Positions 35,801-48,718 of a stretch of DNA of 64,000 nt are shown in pieces; the first letter of the stretch is position 1; every line of letters begins with the position of its first letter. Location of the stretch: positions 174,761,956 through 174,825,955 of the forward strand of contig CM054113.1 of the NCBI GenBank assembly GCA_028673005.1, written 5' to 3'. The notes beneath the pieces were generated by a model, which saw only the letters and a list, made by a program, of their open reading frames with translations, did no database searches and had not been told where the DNA came from. The translations under genes and the position numbers were made by a program. This DNA comes from Tanypteryx hageni. Taxonomy: Eukaryota; Arthropoda; Insecta; Odonata; Petaluridae.

Positions 35801-37048
35801 GTATAATTCGGTGATTTATTTGGAAAGGTGTTTATCTTAGTAACGAAATCTGGCCTGTAGCTATTCGAAATTGAGGGGTAATACGCTTACAAACATATTC
35901 ATTGTGTACCTCAATTAACTCATGCTTAAAACAATCAACACGCTACCAAGTGATGCTATTTTAAAAGTGATTTTTAATTATTATGGTCAATTAACTTCTG
36001 ATAGCAAAATAATTATTTAAAATGGTTAGCATTTTGACCAAAGTCCTAGATTAAAACTTAAAATCGATGAGAAATTTGAAAGATAAGAAATTCGTTGCAA
36101 AACTTCAAACGAGAAAATCCCACATTTCCTGCTAGTATACTTGCCATTGACGGTAATTTATATTGTCGTAATTACATAAAAGACAGTAGTCAAAACTGTG
36201 TGTAAATATGGGTCGGGAGATGCCCACTCATTATATTGTCACAACCTTATATTGTATCCTAGAGAGAAATTTTTACTTTTATACAGCCACAATGGATGGA
36301 AATTCACACATAAACCAATCGCAAAGACCAAGATTAAAAACAATTTAAACTCATAACGACCTAACTAATAATAAACCTCCCTCTCTCTCTCTTTATCCCT
36401 CTTTCTATCTTTCTCTCTTATCTTATCGTAATTATGTTTAAACGTAAAATTTAATTAAAGGAATGAGTCAAATAAACGAAAAAAGCTAAAGTAAGTATTG
36501 TTTATTTTTATCGCTATACCGACCATGTAAAATTTTCCAAAATTAAAGAATTCCACCAATCAAGTACCCTAAATAACAACAATGAATTGTAGTTTGGCTG
36601 TTTTCTTTCCTTGCAACGATTGAAATAGTGACACACATCACTTTACTGATTCTAAAGAAAGGAAAAAGATCAACACACGCGGCCACCTCAAACGCCAATA
36701 ATGCCGTTCTCTGACGCATATCTTTCACAGTATGTGAGGTGACTGTTTCGGAAAGTAGACCTTCACAATTTTGTGTCTCATATAAACTTTTAATTCCTTA
36801 TAATGAGATTAATAAAGGCATGTATTCACCTCATAAACCTTCACGGTGCATCTGGGCCTTGCTAGAGGAACATTGGATAGTCTAAAAATTTAGTTAAAAT
36901 CCGCGTGTGATTCCTAATTGGTTACATAACCCGTTAATCGTAACATTTTCATGACTTACGCCGTTGCTCATTGATGACTTTCTAACAAAATGTATCAATG
37001 TTTGGTTTTCGCTAATAGGTAACGATTACTGTCTCTCTATGGTAAAAG

Positions 37049-37050
<2 letters not shown>
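32811..37050. other. mostly unrecognised sequence
   Basis: Frames at 32875-33375 (166 codons) and 34997-35404 (135 codons) are open but have no domain I recognise. 34650-34920 has a stretch (AATGCACCGCCTGCCATACG) reminiscent of the LINE 3' UTR at 3650, too weak to call. 35424-35490 is C-rich. 36378-36420 is a degenerate CT repeat. Confidence 0.35.
33473..34422. mobile_element. possible hAT-like element
   Basis: CAGAGCCGTCCCCGGACTC at the left and, reversed, CAGCGTCGCCCTTAGACTT at the right are similar termini of hAT type, and both are followed inward by GC-rich motifs containing CATAGGC. No matching 8-bp flanks were found and no coding remnant is visible, so this is tentative. Confidence 0.3.

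Positions 37051-37104
<54 letters not shown>
37051..37104. repeat. (AT)n microsatellite, left of dispersed core
   Basis: About 27 AT units. Confidence 0.95.
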
Positions 37105-37107
<3 letters not shown>

Positions 37108-37219
37108 CTAAAGGAAAAGAAAAGGTAGTGATGAGGGTGGCAACAAGGTGTTGAGGGAAGCCCAGCGGACACTCACCAAGTTGAGGACCAAGCTGGCAGG
37201 CTGCTGGGGGCGTCGAAGA

Positions 37220-37221
<2 letters not shown>
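37105..37221 (+). repeat. dispersed 115-bp core between two (AT)n tracts
   Basis: GC-rich insert, homologous in inverse orientation to 53982-54097, which also adjoins an (AT)n tract. Both copies keep one open frame, with [14 protein letters not shown] and TKLRTKLAGCWG. That suggests a degenerate coding end of a transposable element, but the family is unknown to me. Confidence 0.75.

Positions 37222-37275
<54 letters not shown>
37222..37275. repeat. (AT)n microsatellite, right of dispersed core
   Basis: About 27 AT units, nearly the same length as the left tract. Confidence 0.95.
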
Positions 37276-37277
<2 letters not shown>

Positions 37278-38339
37278 AAAAATTATAGCTGCATTTTCTT
37301 CCGAGCACCTTAGATTACCATCTAACTGGTGGTATGTTTGCTCTAATTAGCTATAACTATTGCTCTAGCCGAAAAGCACATTCGCCATATTGAACTTTGC
37401 AGTATTTTTTCCATTGAACTTAAACATTGAGATAAAAATAAATCCTTGTTCCAAAATTAATTCATTAATTCATGACCTATATTTGGACGCGCTGGCAAAA
37501 CCACCTCGTAAAATTATTTAGACATGTGTTAGAGATTCTAGGCTTTATATGAAATAGGTTTCCACAACATGTGTCACAGCACCATAATACCGACTTAAAT
37601 AATGAACATTAAAAACAGCTTATTCACTATAAGTTGAGGCGTAGCGAGGGAGGAGCAGAGGGGGGCAGTTGCCCCCGGGCGCTGGGCTGAAAATTAACTT
37701 TTGTTTATAAGCAATAATAATATTATAATATATGCCGAATTAAAATGCTAGTATAGTATGCTTGGGTTTCCATCACATTCCCCACATTACATTTGTCTGG
37801 AAAATTGTTCATGGAGCTATTATAGCTTTTTTTAAGGAACATGCACAATGGACGGCGATAACAGTAATGCATACCGCACATCCATAAAAAAAATTTGGGC
37901 AAAAATAATGTAATCCTATTATATTTAACTCTGGATATTAATTAGAAATTAAAGAAAAATATATGACGAATTTTACCCAGACGTTAATGTTCATGTAATG
38001 CACCAGGGAACGTATTTTAGAGCTACTCTAATGACTGGAATCAAATCGATAAATAACATTATTTATGATTGACGAACCTGCCTAATTTATCAATTGCACC
38101 AGATATTGCAGGGTTATATTCACTAAAATTTATCATATGCAACAGTACGATTAGTATAATTATGAATTTCATTATAGACATGTATGTTTAATCCCAAAAG
38201 ATCCAAAAATTCTCATAGTTTCACACAGATAACGTTTCATTTGCGTCACGAATAGTATATCTAAACAAGAACATTAAGATATCGCTACCATCTGAGCAAC
38301 ATGGTAGATAATTTTTTCCTAGGAATAATAATTACTGAA
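37276..38339. other. unrecognised AT-rich sequence
   Basis: Near 37640, GGCGTAGCGAGGGAGG and a following GCAGTTGCCCCCGGGCGC look like a hAT-type left terminus, but no partner end was found. Confidence 0.35.
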
Positions 38340-41300
38340 AATTTTCGAATAAACAAGGTGATGTCACCCCTGAGGAGCGGCTTACATTGACTTGAACATT
38401 AATAGCAAATAATTACTCACTTGTACATTTCGACGACTTCTTTTAACAGGAGGTGAGCGGAAAATACAAGCATGGTTCAGTAGGAGATGGAAAGCCATCC
38501 CCCATCTCCGGTGGATGTCACATTGTGACGTACACTATGTCATCTCGTAATACAATAGTATTCAACGTCGACAAACCCCACGCAGTATAGCACGCGGTCT
38601 TCCTATATTTCAAATCCTGTAAATAATAATAAAAGGTGTGTAAATTTATTGTTCCGAATAATCACGGAGAGAAACTAACACTAACCGTCTCGTAATACTT
38701 CCTATTCTCGAATATTTTTTGCATGTATACCGCCCGTTACCTGACATGGCGTCGAGACAGCTACACCTCAGCGCAGACAGTTAATAGAATATACATATAG
38801 CACGTGATTAGTTTTAACCAATCATCGTGTACCCATTCCGCCACCCACAAGCCGTTCCAAATTACCGATTTTCTAAAATGGAACATAATCCGATCCGCCA
38901 CCTTTCAGAATACCTCTCTCGAAATCCGTAAAATCGTACTACAGATTTGGTGAAATTATAATAAATTATGACTCACTTCTTTATTTCGACGAATTCCTTT
39001 TGCAGGGGATGAGCGGAAAGTGCATGCGGGTAGGAACACCATCCCCCGGTAGACGGAAGGAACGATATTATGACGTAAAATAGCTCTTCTCTCAATCACT
39101 GTAGCACTCAACTTCGCCAAACCCCACATAGCGCATCACTCAGTTTTCCTTTTCTTCAAACGCTTCAATTAATAATAAAACACGAGTGTAAATTTAATAT
39201 TCCATATAATCACGCAGAGGAAATTACACCATGGGTTGCGTAATACCACCTAATCGGGAAGATTATAAAGATTGACTGTTACCTTTCATGGCGTCCAGAC
39301 GTTTATTCTCCCCCGCCGACAGTTAATAGAATATATATCTCAATCATTTTCGGCCAATCAACGTGGTCCTAATTCGCAACCCACGGAACGTTCCTGATTA
39401 TCGATTTTTCCGAAATAAAACAACCCGATCCCCCACCTTCCAGCTCACTGCGCTCGACATCCTATATTTCTCACGAATAATATGGCTACAAATACCTCGG
39501 ATTCTTTGCAGCACACCTTTTGATCAACAGATACAATTAATTACTCTCACATTTCGCAAAATGAAGGATAAAACTAGGGTAATTGCCCGTCAAATATTAC
39601 GGGTATGCGTGAATAAGTATTAAGTTAAAATTGAAATAAAAATTAATGAAAAAAAACTTTTATATGCTTTAAAAATTAAGCATTAAATACAAAATTCACG
39701 TAATTGAGCGTTCCGGAGAGTAAAAATAGTTTTGGGCGAATATAAATAGTTTGACAAACATTATATTACGCAATACAAGTCTTAAACACAGAAAATTATT
39801 TTTAATCTATGTAGCATTTAATTTGTTCTCTCTCTCCTTCCCTCTCTCTCTCCTCTCGTATATAAGCATTCAAAGAACGCATTCCTTTCGCACATAGTAT
39901 AAGGATTAAGGCGACAATACAATCTCGTGGTTTAACAATGACACGGCCGGCAAGGAAACATCGTTAAAAAGCTTAAATTATTCAAATAAATATTACTTAA
40001 ACGTAGAACTTAGTCGATTTTGTATCGTAGGCAAAATGCGATCATAAGAATAAGAAACGTGTATTTTTCTCTAGAACGGTTTAGATCCGAGGATCATAGG
40101 TCAATTTTTTTCTAATTTTAATTTGCAAAAGAGTGAAAGCCTGTGGGTCGAAAAAACGATTTTTACGTTTTATCTTATGCGAAATAGAAATTATCCCGGG
40201 TCTATTTCTGGGATTTTGTTACATAATTGACTTTTGCTATAAGAATCAAACATTCCTACCAAATTTCAATCTTCTACCTACTACGAAAGTTTGTTGAACA
40301 AAAATCAATAGTCAGTCAGTGGCGCGTGGTGGAAGTTGTAGCAGACGTAATAAGAAATATACATACACACACACGTATATATATATATATGTATATATAA
40401 GATTATTTTTCACTTAAATATTTCGAAAAATTACTTCGCAGGAGATAAGCGGAAAAGTAAAATCATACACCATCTCGTCTCTGGTGGGCGGAAGGTACGA
40501 TATTACGACGCACAACACCTCTTCTCATTATCACCGTAGCACTCAACTTCGCTCAAACCCATACAGTATATCACTCACTCAGTTTTTCATTCCTTCAAAC
40601 CTTGTAAATAATTAAACACGAGTATCAATTTAATATTGCGAATAATCATTAAGATGAAATTACACCAACCTTGGCCTCTCACTTCTTAATCCCGAAGAAT
40701 TTGTGTAAGATATAAAGCTGCCTGTCATGGCGTCGAGAAGGTTGCACTACTTCGTCGAAAGTTAATAGAATGTGTATCACAAGATTGGTCTCGACTTATC
40801 AGTGTTAACACTTCCGCCACATACGCAACATTTCAAATTATGTACCGATTTTCCAAAATGAATCAACCCACCTCCCAGGTTATCACTCTCGATACCCATT
40901 TAAACCCTCTAATTGCCTGGCGATGTGCGATCATAGAAAAATATCCCCTAATCCGTGATGTAAAAATTTGATCAACAAATGAAAAAGATTGCTAAAATAA
41001 TTTCATAAGCTATATAGCGTCGCCATTACCCGAGTAGCGTCATGGACGTATTTCACAAAATATTATAATTTATTACTCACTTGAATATTTCAGAATATTC
41101 CTTCTGCAGAAGATGAGAGGTAAAGCAATGCGGGTCGGAAAACCATCCCTAAGCTGGTCTTCGGTGGGCGGATGGAACGATATTATCTTCTCGTTATCAC
41201 CGTAGTATTCAACTACGCCAAACCTCCTGAAGAATATCGCTCAATATTATTTTTCTCAAACCTTGTAAATTACAATAAAACACGAGTAAATAATGAATGT

Positions 41301-43120
41301 TTCGAACAACTATGGACAAAAATGACACCATCTGTCAAGTAACACATCTTAATCTGGAATAATATGTAGAAAATTTACAGTTACATGTCGTGGCGTCGCA
41401 GCGGTTACACTTCTGTGGCGAAAATTAATATAATTTATATCACATGACTTGCTTCGACCAATCACCGTCTGCTGCATTCCTCTCCTACCAACATACGTGG
41501 AACGTTCCAATTTATCATATTTTTTTCGAAATGGAACAAAATCTGATACACCATCTCCCAGCTCACCGTGCTCGAAATCCTATAAATCGCACTAATCATC
41601 AAGCTAAAAATATAATTAATATAAGTGATAAATGGAAAATTTCGCAAAACTAAGATGGCGTTGCCACTACCCAGGTAGCGGTTTAGTGGCAAATCACAAA
41701 TTGTTGTAAATTATTACTCACTTGAATATTTCGAAAAATTCCTCCTGCAGGAGATGTGTGGGTAAGTAATGCTGGTCCAAAAAACATCCCCCATCTCGGC
41801 TCCGGTGGGCGGAAGGAACAATATTATTACGGACAACAGCTCTTCTCGTTATCACCCTAACACTCAACACGGCATAGCACTCAGTTTTTATTTTCTTCAA
41901 ACCCTGTAAATAATAAAACATGAGTATAAAATTAATATTCCGAATAGTCTTAAAGAGGAAATTACAACATCTGTCACGAAACACTTCTTAATCTGAAATA
42001 ATATGTAATATATTTACAGTTACCTGTCGTGGCTGTTAGACTTTTGCGGCGAAAATTAATATAAGTTTTATCACATGACTTGCTTCGAACAATCACCGTC
42101 AGCGGAATTCCCCTCCTATCAACACACCTAAACGTATTTTTTTCGAAATGGAACATAATCCGATCCACCAACTTCCAGCTCATTTCGCTCGATGTCCTAT
42201 AAATAGCACTAATCATTGGTAAAAACATAATTATGATAATTAATTGATCAATAACTTCAAAAACCAAGGTGGCGTCGCCACCACCCAAGTTGCGGTTTAG
42301 TGGCAAATCACAAATTGTTGTAAATTATTACCCACATGAATATTTCGAAAAATTCCTCTCCTACCAACATACCTGAAACGTTCCTATTTATCGATTTTTT
42401 TCGAAATGGAAAATAAACAGATACACCAACTCCCAGCTCAGCGTGCTCGAAATCCTATAAATCGCACTAATCATCAAGCTAAAAATATAATTAATATAAT
42501 TGGTTAATCGAACATTTCGCCAAACTAAGATAGCGTCGCCCTTACCAGAGTAGCGGCATTGATACATCTCACAAATTATAATAAGTTATTACTCACTTGA
42601 ATATTTCGACAAATTCCTCCTGCAGGAGATGAGCGGATAAGTAATGCCGGTCGGAGAAAACATCCCCCATCTCGGCTCCGGTGGGCGGAAGGAACAATAT
42701 TATTACGGACAACAGCTCTTCTCGTTATCACCCTAGCACTCAACACGGCATATCACTAAGTTTTTCTTTTCCTCAAACCCTGTTAATAATAAAATCATGA
42801 GAATAAATTTAATATTCCGAATAATCTTGAAGAGGAAATTACACCATCTGTCACGTAACATTTCTTAATCTGGAATAATATGTGGAGGATTTACAGTTAC
42901 CTGTCATGGCGTCGCGGTGGTTACACTTCTGTGGCGAAAAATTATACAATTTATATCACATGACATCCTTCGACCAACCACCGTCTGCCGATTTCCTCTC
43001 CCACCAACATACCTGGGACGTTCCTATTTATCGATTTTTTTGGAAATTGAACATAAACAGATACACCATCTCCTAGCTCACTGTGCTCAAAATCCTATAA
43101 ATCGTACTAATCGTTAAGCT
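38340..43120 (-). repeat. tandem array of about 640-bp monomers, left block
   Basis: The landmark (C/T)TGCAGGAGATGAGCGG and its variants recurs at about 38449, 39001, 40437, 41105, 41745 and 42619. The 39001-40437 interval holds about 0.8 kb of non-monomer sequence (roughly 39480-40400). The 41745-42619 interval contains a recombinant partial unit joined at 42355. Units at the left edge are the most diverged and those near the RTE insertion the most alike, as expected for an array homogenised in its middle. Strand is given as minus because the promoter/splice-like signals read that way. Confidence 0.93.
42890..43005 (-). promoter_or_regulatory. representative promoter/first-exon-like module (left block)
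   Basis: Read on minus: GTGGTTGGTCGAAGGATG (inverted CCAAT variant), TCATGTGATATAAATTG (E-box CATGTG plus TATA-like), about 30 bases, then GCCATGACAGGTAACTG, an ATG next to a CAG|GTAACT donor. ATG at 42907-42905. Equivalent ATG positions in this block are 38747-38745, 39289-39287 and 40728-40726. The monomer near 41390 has lost the ATG. Promoter activity is inferred from order and spacing only. Confidence 0.4.
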
Positions 43121-43139
43121 TCTTCTTATGTGCTCAATC

Positions 43140-45764
43140 CTAGGATTGGTTGCCACCAGCTCTCCAAACTTCTCGATCTTCAGCCATCCTCTTCATTACT
43201 GTGTAGTTGGGGCAGCCGGTATCCTCCATGATTTGGTTAATATATTCCATCCTCGGTCTGTCGCTTGCGTTCTTCCCCTCCACGGCACCTTCGAGGATCG
43301 TCCTAACCAGCCCCTCGTGTCTTATGAGGTGCCCGACCCAGACGTCTCTTCTCCTCCGTACCGTATCTCACAGGCACGGCTTCTCTTTCTCAATTCTGAT
43401 CGGCACCTCTTTGTTGGTCACTCTGCCCACCCTGGGGGTTTTTAACATTCTACGGTAGTACCACATTTCAAACGCCACTATCCTCTTCCTCTCTGCCTCC
43501 CCGATTGTCCAGGTCTCACTTTCATATAATAATACACTCCATACAAAAGTTTTGGCCAGATGTTTCCTGAGGTGCTTATTAATGCTGTTGGAGATGAAAA
43601 GGTTGCGCTTTTTGTTGAAGGCGGTCTTAGCCTGATTAATACGACTTATGATTTCTGTTTTTGACCTTCCGTCCGATGTTAACCTGCTTCCGAGATACGT
43701 GAAAGACTTCACGTTCTCCAGCCGCTCTACGCCCAATGAGCAGTGCGCCTGCGTACCATGTCTGCTAACCACCAAGATCTTAGTTTTCGCTTTGTTGATG
43801 TTCATGTTGTAGGTGGTGCTGAGTGTGGACTCCAACTCTGCCAGGGTCGCTACCAGGTCTTGTTCATTCTCAGCCAACACTGCAATGTCATCAGCAAAAC
43901 GTAGCATGTCAACTTTCTCCCCCTGAATACGAACTCCTCCTACTCCTTCAAGTTTCTCTCTCACCTCATCCAGCCCTCTCTGAATATTGCCGTTGAATAG
44001 TACAGGTGAGAGAGAGAGCAACCCTGTCGCACTCCTTGCCTGATGTTACTCTCTTCCTGGTGTTCGCCGCACCTCACCACCGCTACCTCCTCTCTGTACA
44101 GACTCTGCAGCACTCTCCTGTCCTGTCTCCCTCAGTACCTTGAACAACTGCTGCCAGTCGACCCTATCGAACGCCTTTTCTAGGTCTATGAAGGCAATAA
44201 ACGTGTCTTGGTCTTTCATTAATCGCTTTTCAATAATTAGGCGAAGTCCCAGAATTGCTTCACGTGTGCCCCTTCCTTTCCTGAACCCGAACTGGTCCTC
44301 CGTGAGCATTGCTTCTATCTTCCCCTCAATCCTCCGCAAAATTATAGTGGTTAGGATCTTAGATGCATGGGCCACTAAGCTGAGGGTTCTATACTGCTCG
44401 CATTTGATTGCAGACGCTTTCTTCGGCAGTGGGACAATGATAGACTTCTTAAAATCTGATGGAAGCTGGCCTATATCATAAATTCTACTCACTAGATAGA
44501 ACAATTCCTTTTGTACCTGAACGCCTGCAGCCTTGATGAGCTCTGCTGGAAGGTCGTCGATACCAGGAGCCTTCCTATCCTTCAGCTGTTTCACTGTCTG
44601 ATCGAACTCGTCACGCAAAATACAGTCCCAACTCTCTTCTGGATCGACTTCATCTTCCTTTTCCAGTGTCTCTTTTCCATCAAGCCCTCATCCTCCATAA
44701 AGTTTTTCGAGGTACTGCTTCCATCTCTCAGCAATGTCTTTCTGCTCATACACTACCACTCCTCCTTCATTTTGTATAACCTTGCATCTTATCCTTCAGT
44801 TACCAAAAACTGCTTAATTGTCTTGTAGGCTCTTTCCAGTTTCCCTTCCTTGGTCAGTTCATCCACTTCCTTACATCTTCCTTCTAAATATCGTTCCTTG
44901 GCTTTCCTTGCTTCTCTATTTATCTCATTCCTTAATACTCGGTACTGCCTACTTCCTTCTTCGGAGGGGTCATTTTTTAGCTTTCTTCTTTTCTCTATAT
45001 TCTCAACGATGTCTTCGGTTATCCAATCTTTTCTGTTCTGTACTTTCTGTCTTCCTATTACTTCACTCGCAGTTTCTAGCATGCTTTTCTTAAAAGTTTC
45101 CCATTGCTCCTATACATTATCTAGTTGATTTATCACAGCAGTGTTTGTTTTATCTTGATATGCCGATACTACCTCATCGTTTTTAAGCTTTTCGTAATCC
45201 CATTTCTGATTAGTTCTCTTTGGTAACTTTTTAAATTTGAGAGCACATTCACTTAGTACCAAGTTGTGGTCACTGTCAATATCGGGGCCTGAGTAGTTTC
45301 TGCAGTCCTTGACTTAGTTTTTGAACCTTTGTTTGACTATAATATAGTCGATCTGGTACCTTCTGCTGTCTCCAGGAGCCTTACAGGTGTACCGTCTACA
45401 CTTGAGCTACCACAGTCTTGTTTGGTTTGGTATCGAGTGTGACTAGAATAATCCGTCCATACAATTGCACATATCCACTGACTCTCCGTCCTAGCTCCTT
45501 GCTTAGGACAACTCCTACTCCTCCTGTTCATGGCCTGCCCTAGATGCTGCCTGTATGGATCACTCGGTAATCCTTACTCCAGAAATGTCCATTATCAAGA
45601 CACCTCATCTCACTCACCCCCAGCACATCTATCCTCATCCTTTTCACTTCTAACTTAAGATTTACAAGTTTTCCACAATGTAGTAGTGTTCGGACATTCC
45701 ATGCTCCGATTCGTCGTTTACAGATATTCTTCTTCTTTAAAGCGAAGTCTCCTGCAGTCCCCAC
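43140..45764 (-). pseudogene. RTE A polyprotein (endonuclease + RT), broken
   Basis: The N-terminal endonuclease starts RIGAWNVRTLL then LGVSEMRC. The middle linker includes DWITEDIVENIEKRRK. RT has KAPGIDDLPAELIK, EDQFGFRKGRGTREA, FIDLEKAFDRVDW, VRQGCSLSPVLFN and LRFADDIAVLA (FADD box). The C-terminus runs through ESETWTIGE to DREVWRAGGNQS, with the stop at 43142-43140. Frameshifts lie near 44030 and 43375, and the endonuclease half (about 45090-45530) is interrupted by stops. Motif set matches RTE/BovB proteins. Confidence 0.88.
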
Positions 45765-45775
45765 CCGGAGATCCG

Positions 45776-48426
45776 ATTGGAGGACTATTTTACATCCGGT
45801 ATGAATAATGTAGTTATGGTAGGTCTTAGTGAAGTTCGGTGGGAAGGAGAAGGCGAGATAAATTCAGACGAATTTAAAATTATTTACTCGGGAGGAGAGA
45901 AAAAGGAAAGGAGAGAGGGGATTATAATGAGAAAAGTGATAGCTGAAAGAATTAGCAAGGTAGTGACAGTTAATGATAGATTAATAGCCGTAAAACTTCA
46001 GATGGAGCCAGTGGAAATGCTTATAATTCAACTGTATATGCCAACAACTAATGCTGGCGACGACGAAGTAGATGAAATGTATGAACAGATTATGGAGATA
46101 TTGGAGGAGGAGGGAAAAGGAAGGGTCAACACCATAGTAATGGGAGACTGGAACAGTGTAGTCCGAGAGGGACAGGAAGATAACATAGTGGGAAAATATG
46201 GACTAGGGAAGAGAAATGAAAGAGGGGAGAAACTTGTGGAATTCTGCCATATAAATAGATTGATTGTAACTAATACATGGTATAAGCATCACCAGCGGAG
46301 ACTTTAAACATGGAGAAGCCCAGGAGACCAGAGACGATACCAGATAGATTACATACTATTCAATGAAAGATTTAGAAATAGCATTAAAAATGTGAAATCA
46401 TTACCAGGGGCAGATATCGATTCCGACCACAACCTTTTGGTGGCAAATACACAATGTAGACTGAAGAGCATTAAGAGAAACATAAGAGTTAACAAGAAAT
46501 GGAACTTAGAAGAACTCCTTAAAAAAAAGGAGGCTATCATGATAGAGCTGGAGGAAAGGTTGGGGGAGAGAGCTGAAGAAAATAGGAAAAATGTAGATGA
46601 GGAGTGGAGATACATCCATAGCAACATTAAAGATGTAATGGAAAAGAAGGTAGGAAAGGTAACGGGTGAAAGAATCAAAAAACCCTGGATCACAGCAGCC
46701 ATGCTGCAAAAAATGGAAGAGTGGAGAAAGTGGAAGACCATAAACACTGAAGAACGCCAAAGAAAATACAAGGAGTTAAATAATGCTTTAAGAAGGGAAA
46801 CAGATAAAGCCAGAGAACAGTGGATAAATGAGAAATGCGAGGAGATTGTCGAGTGTGAAAAAATTTGTAGAACAGACCGACATCATGTATAGCAAAGCAA
46901 GGGAACTATTCAAGAAAAAGGCAAGAATGATAGGACGTAAAGGAATCATGAACAAAAGTGGTAAAATAGTATCGGAGCCATACAATGTAAAGAATGTTTG
47001 GAAAGAATACATTGAGGTGCTGTATGACAAAGAAGGAAAGCCAAGAAATATTGAATTAAATGAAAAAGAGGATGTGGAAAAAGATCAGCTAGGACCAAGT
47101 ATTCTCGAGTCTGAAGTTAAAAGAGCAATTGATGACATGAAAAGAAGGAAGGCTGTTGGGAGTGATGACATACCAGTGGACGTTCTTAAGGTTTTGGGGT
47201 CGAAAGCAGTTAAGCAACTCACAAAAATTTTTAACCAAGTATATGATACTGGCATATGGCCTGAAGATTTTTTAGATGTTGTGATGGTACCACTGGAGAA
47301 AAAGAACAATGCAAAATGTTGTAAGGATTACAGAACAATTAGTTTAATTTCTCATACAGTTCTAACTAGAATAATAACCAAAAGAATTGAATGTAAAATA
47401 GAAAAGGAGCTGCAAGATAATCAGTTTGGTTTCAGAAGAGGAAGAGGGACTAGAGATGCTATAGGATGTATGAGGATGATGATAGAAAGAGCGCTAGAAG
47501 TCAATAAAGATATGTATTTTTGTTTTGTAGATTTGGAGAAAGCTTTTGACCGAGGGAAATGGGATAAAATGCTGGGTATTTTAAACAAACTTGGAAAGAT
47601 AAAAGACTACTTAAAAACCTTTACTTTGATCAAAAGATTAGAGTCAGGGTTGAAGGAGAAGAAACAGAAAGTACTTCAATAGGGAGGGGAGTGAGGCAGG
47701 GATGTCCTATTTCACCAGCGATATTTAATATTTATGCAGAAACAATAACAGAAGAAGCGTTGATGGAAGAGAAAGGATTTAAGATAGGAGGTGAAAGTAT
47801 TACCATCATTAAATATGCAGATGATCAGGGATTAATAGCAAAAGACGAGAAAGAACTTCAGAGGATTTTAGCGCAGGATGGAAGTAGTACACAGGACATC
47901 AGAAGTAGGTTTGCAATGGCAAAAGCAGCATTTAACGAGAAGAAGGAGCTTCTCACAAGCAAGAAAATAAATTTAGAAACAAGGAAGAAATTAGAAAATG
48001 CTACATATGGAGCATAGCTCTTTATGGTGCAGAGACGTGGACGGTAAGGATAAAGGAGGAAAAATATTTAGAAAGTTTTGAGATGTGGGTATGGAGGAGA
48101 ATGATGAAAGTGAAATGGACAGAGAGGAAGAGAAATGAAGAAGTATTAGAAATGGTGGGAGAAGGATGCTAATAAAAACAATCAGGAAAAGAAAAGCAAA
48201 TTGGATAGGGCACATATTGAGAAGACAGTGTTTACAAAGGACGATCTTAGAAGGAAAAATTAGTGGAAGAAGAGGAAGAGGGAGAAAAAGAATAGGAATA
48301 TTAGATAATATAAAGCAGGGATATAATACTTATAGAGATATAAAAGAGGCTTCTAGGGAGAGAGAGAAATGGAGGCAGCGATTCAGTTAAAACCTGTCTT
48401 CGGACAGAAGCATGATGAATGAATAT
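45776..48426 (+). mobile_element. RTE/BovB-like LINE B, 5'-truncated, nested in RTE A
   Basis: Starts within the endonuclease, so the 5' end is truncated. Ends after the stop in a CATGATGAATGAATA tail comparable with the GATGATGATATATAT tail of the 26765 fragment. It is head-to-head with A's coding part; sequence between its tail and the satellite is best explained as A's displaced 5' region. No clear target duplication was found. Confidence 0.82.
45777..48390 (+). pseudogene. RTE B polyprotein, broken, with RT deletion
   Basis: Endonuclease: VGLSEVRWEGEGEINSDEF, VMGDWNSVV, GKYGLGKRNERGE, then a frameshift near 46305 and SDHNLLVA. Linker and RT: RRKAVGSDDIPVDVLK, DNQFGFRRGRGTRDA, FVDLEKAFDRGKW, RQGCPISPAIFN and IKYADDQGLIAKDEKEL (YADD box). 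After ELQRILAQ the sequence jumps to RSRFAMAKAAFNEKKELL. A's sequence has about 60 residues between the equivalent points, so an internal deletion is likely. Stops follow near 48015 before the C-terminal RKANWIGHILRR. Confidence 0.87.
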
Positions 48427-48718
48427 TTCACAAGAGTACGCCGCATAATTTCAACTTCAATCCTGAGCTGCTTGTACTATGGATACCATCAGGGTCTTTA
48501 ATGCGGTGTTTTCCCTTGCCTTCCGCATCCTATGACGTTGATTTCTAATAGGTTCCTACGCCTTTAGAGGTGATTTCTCACCCAAAGGACATGAGGGTGC
48601 CCTGAACTTCTGACCGCTCATCCACCCTCCGAAGAGGCTGTTGGCACTTGGTGGAGGGGGAGCACTTATACCGGTGGTATCTCGGTGTGTTGACGTAGTT
48701 TAACGTCATACCCGGGAA
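48427..48718 (-). other. probable 5' segment of RTE A, displaced by RTE B
   Basis: No satellite similarity. It lies between B's tail and the right-hand target duplication of A, and is GC-richer than the satellite. Assigned to A by position only; I see no coding motif in it. Confidence 0.5.

Larger units (their letters stand above)
43121..48718 (-). mobile_element. RTE/BovB-like LINE A inserted in the satellite
   Basis: 3' end at 43121 (AAGAAG-type tail on minus), coding on minus to 45764. It is flanked by TAATCGTTAAGCT (43108-43120) and TAATCATCAAGCT (48719-48731), a 13-base duplication with two differences inside satellite sequence. Removing 43121-48731 restores a monomer spacing of about 640. 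Plus-strand RTE B occupies 45776-48426, so A is about 2.9 kb, a sensible near-full RTE length. That 48427-48718 is A's 5' part is inferred from position. Confidence 0.8.

Noticed and set aside
37640..37690. hAT-like left terminus
   Set aside because: No matching right terminus or target duplication in the following kilobase.
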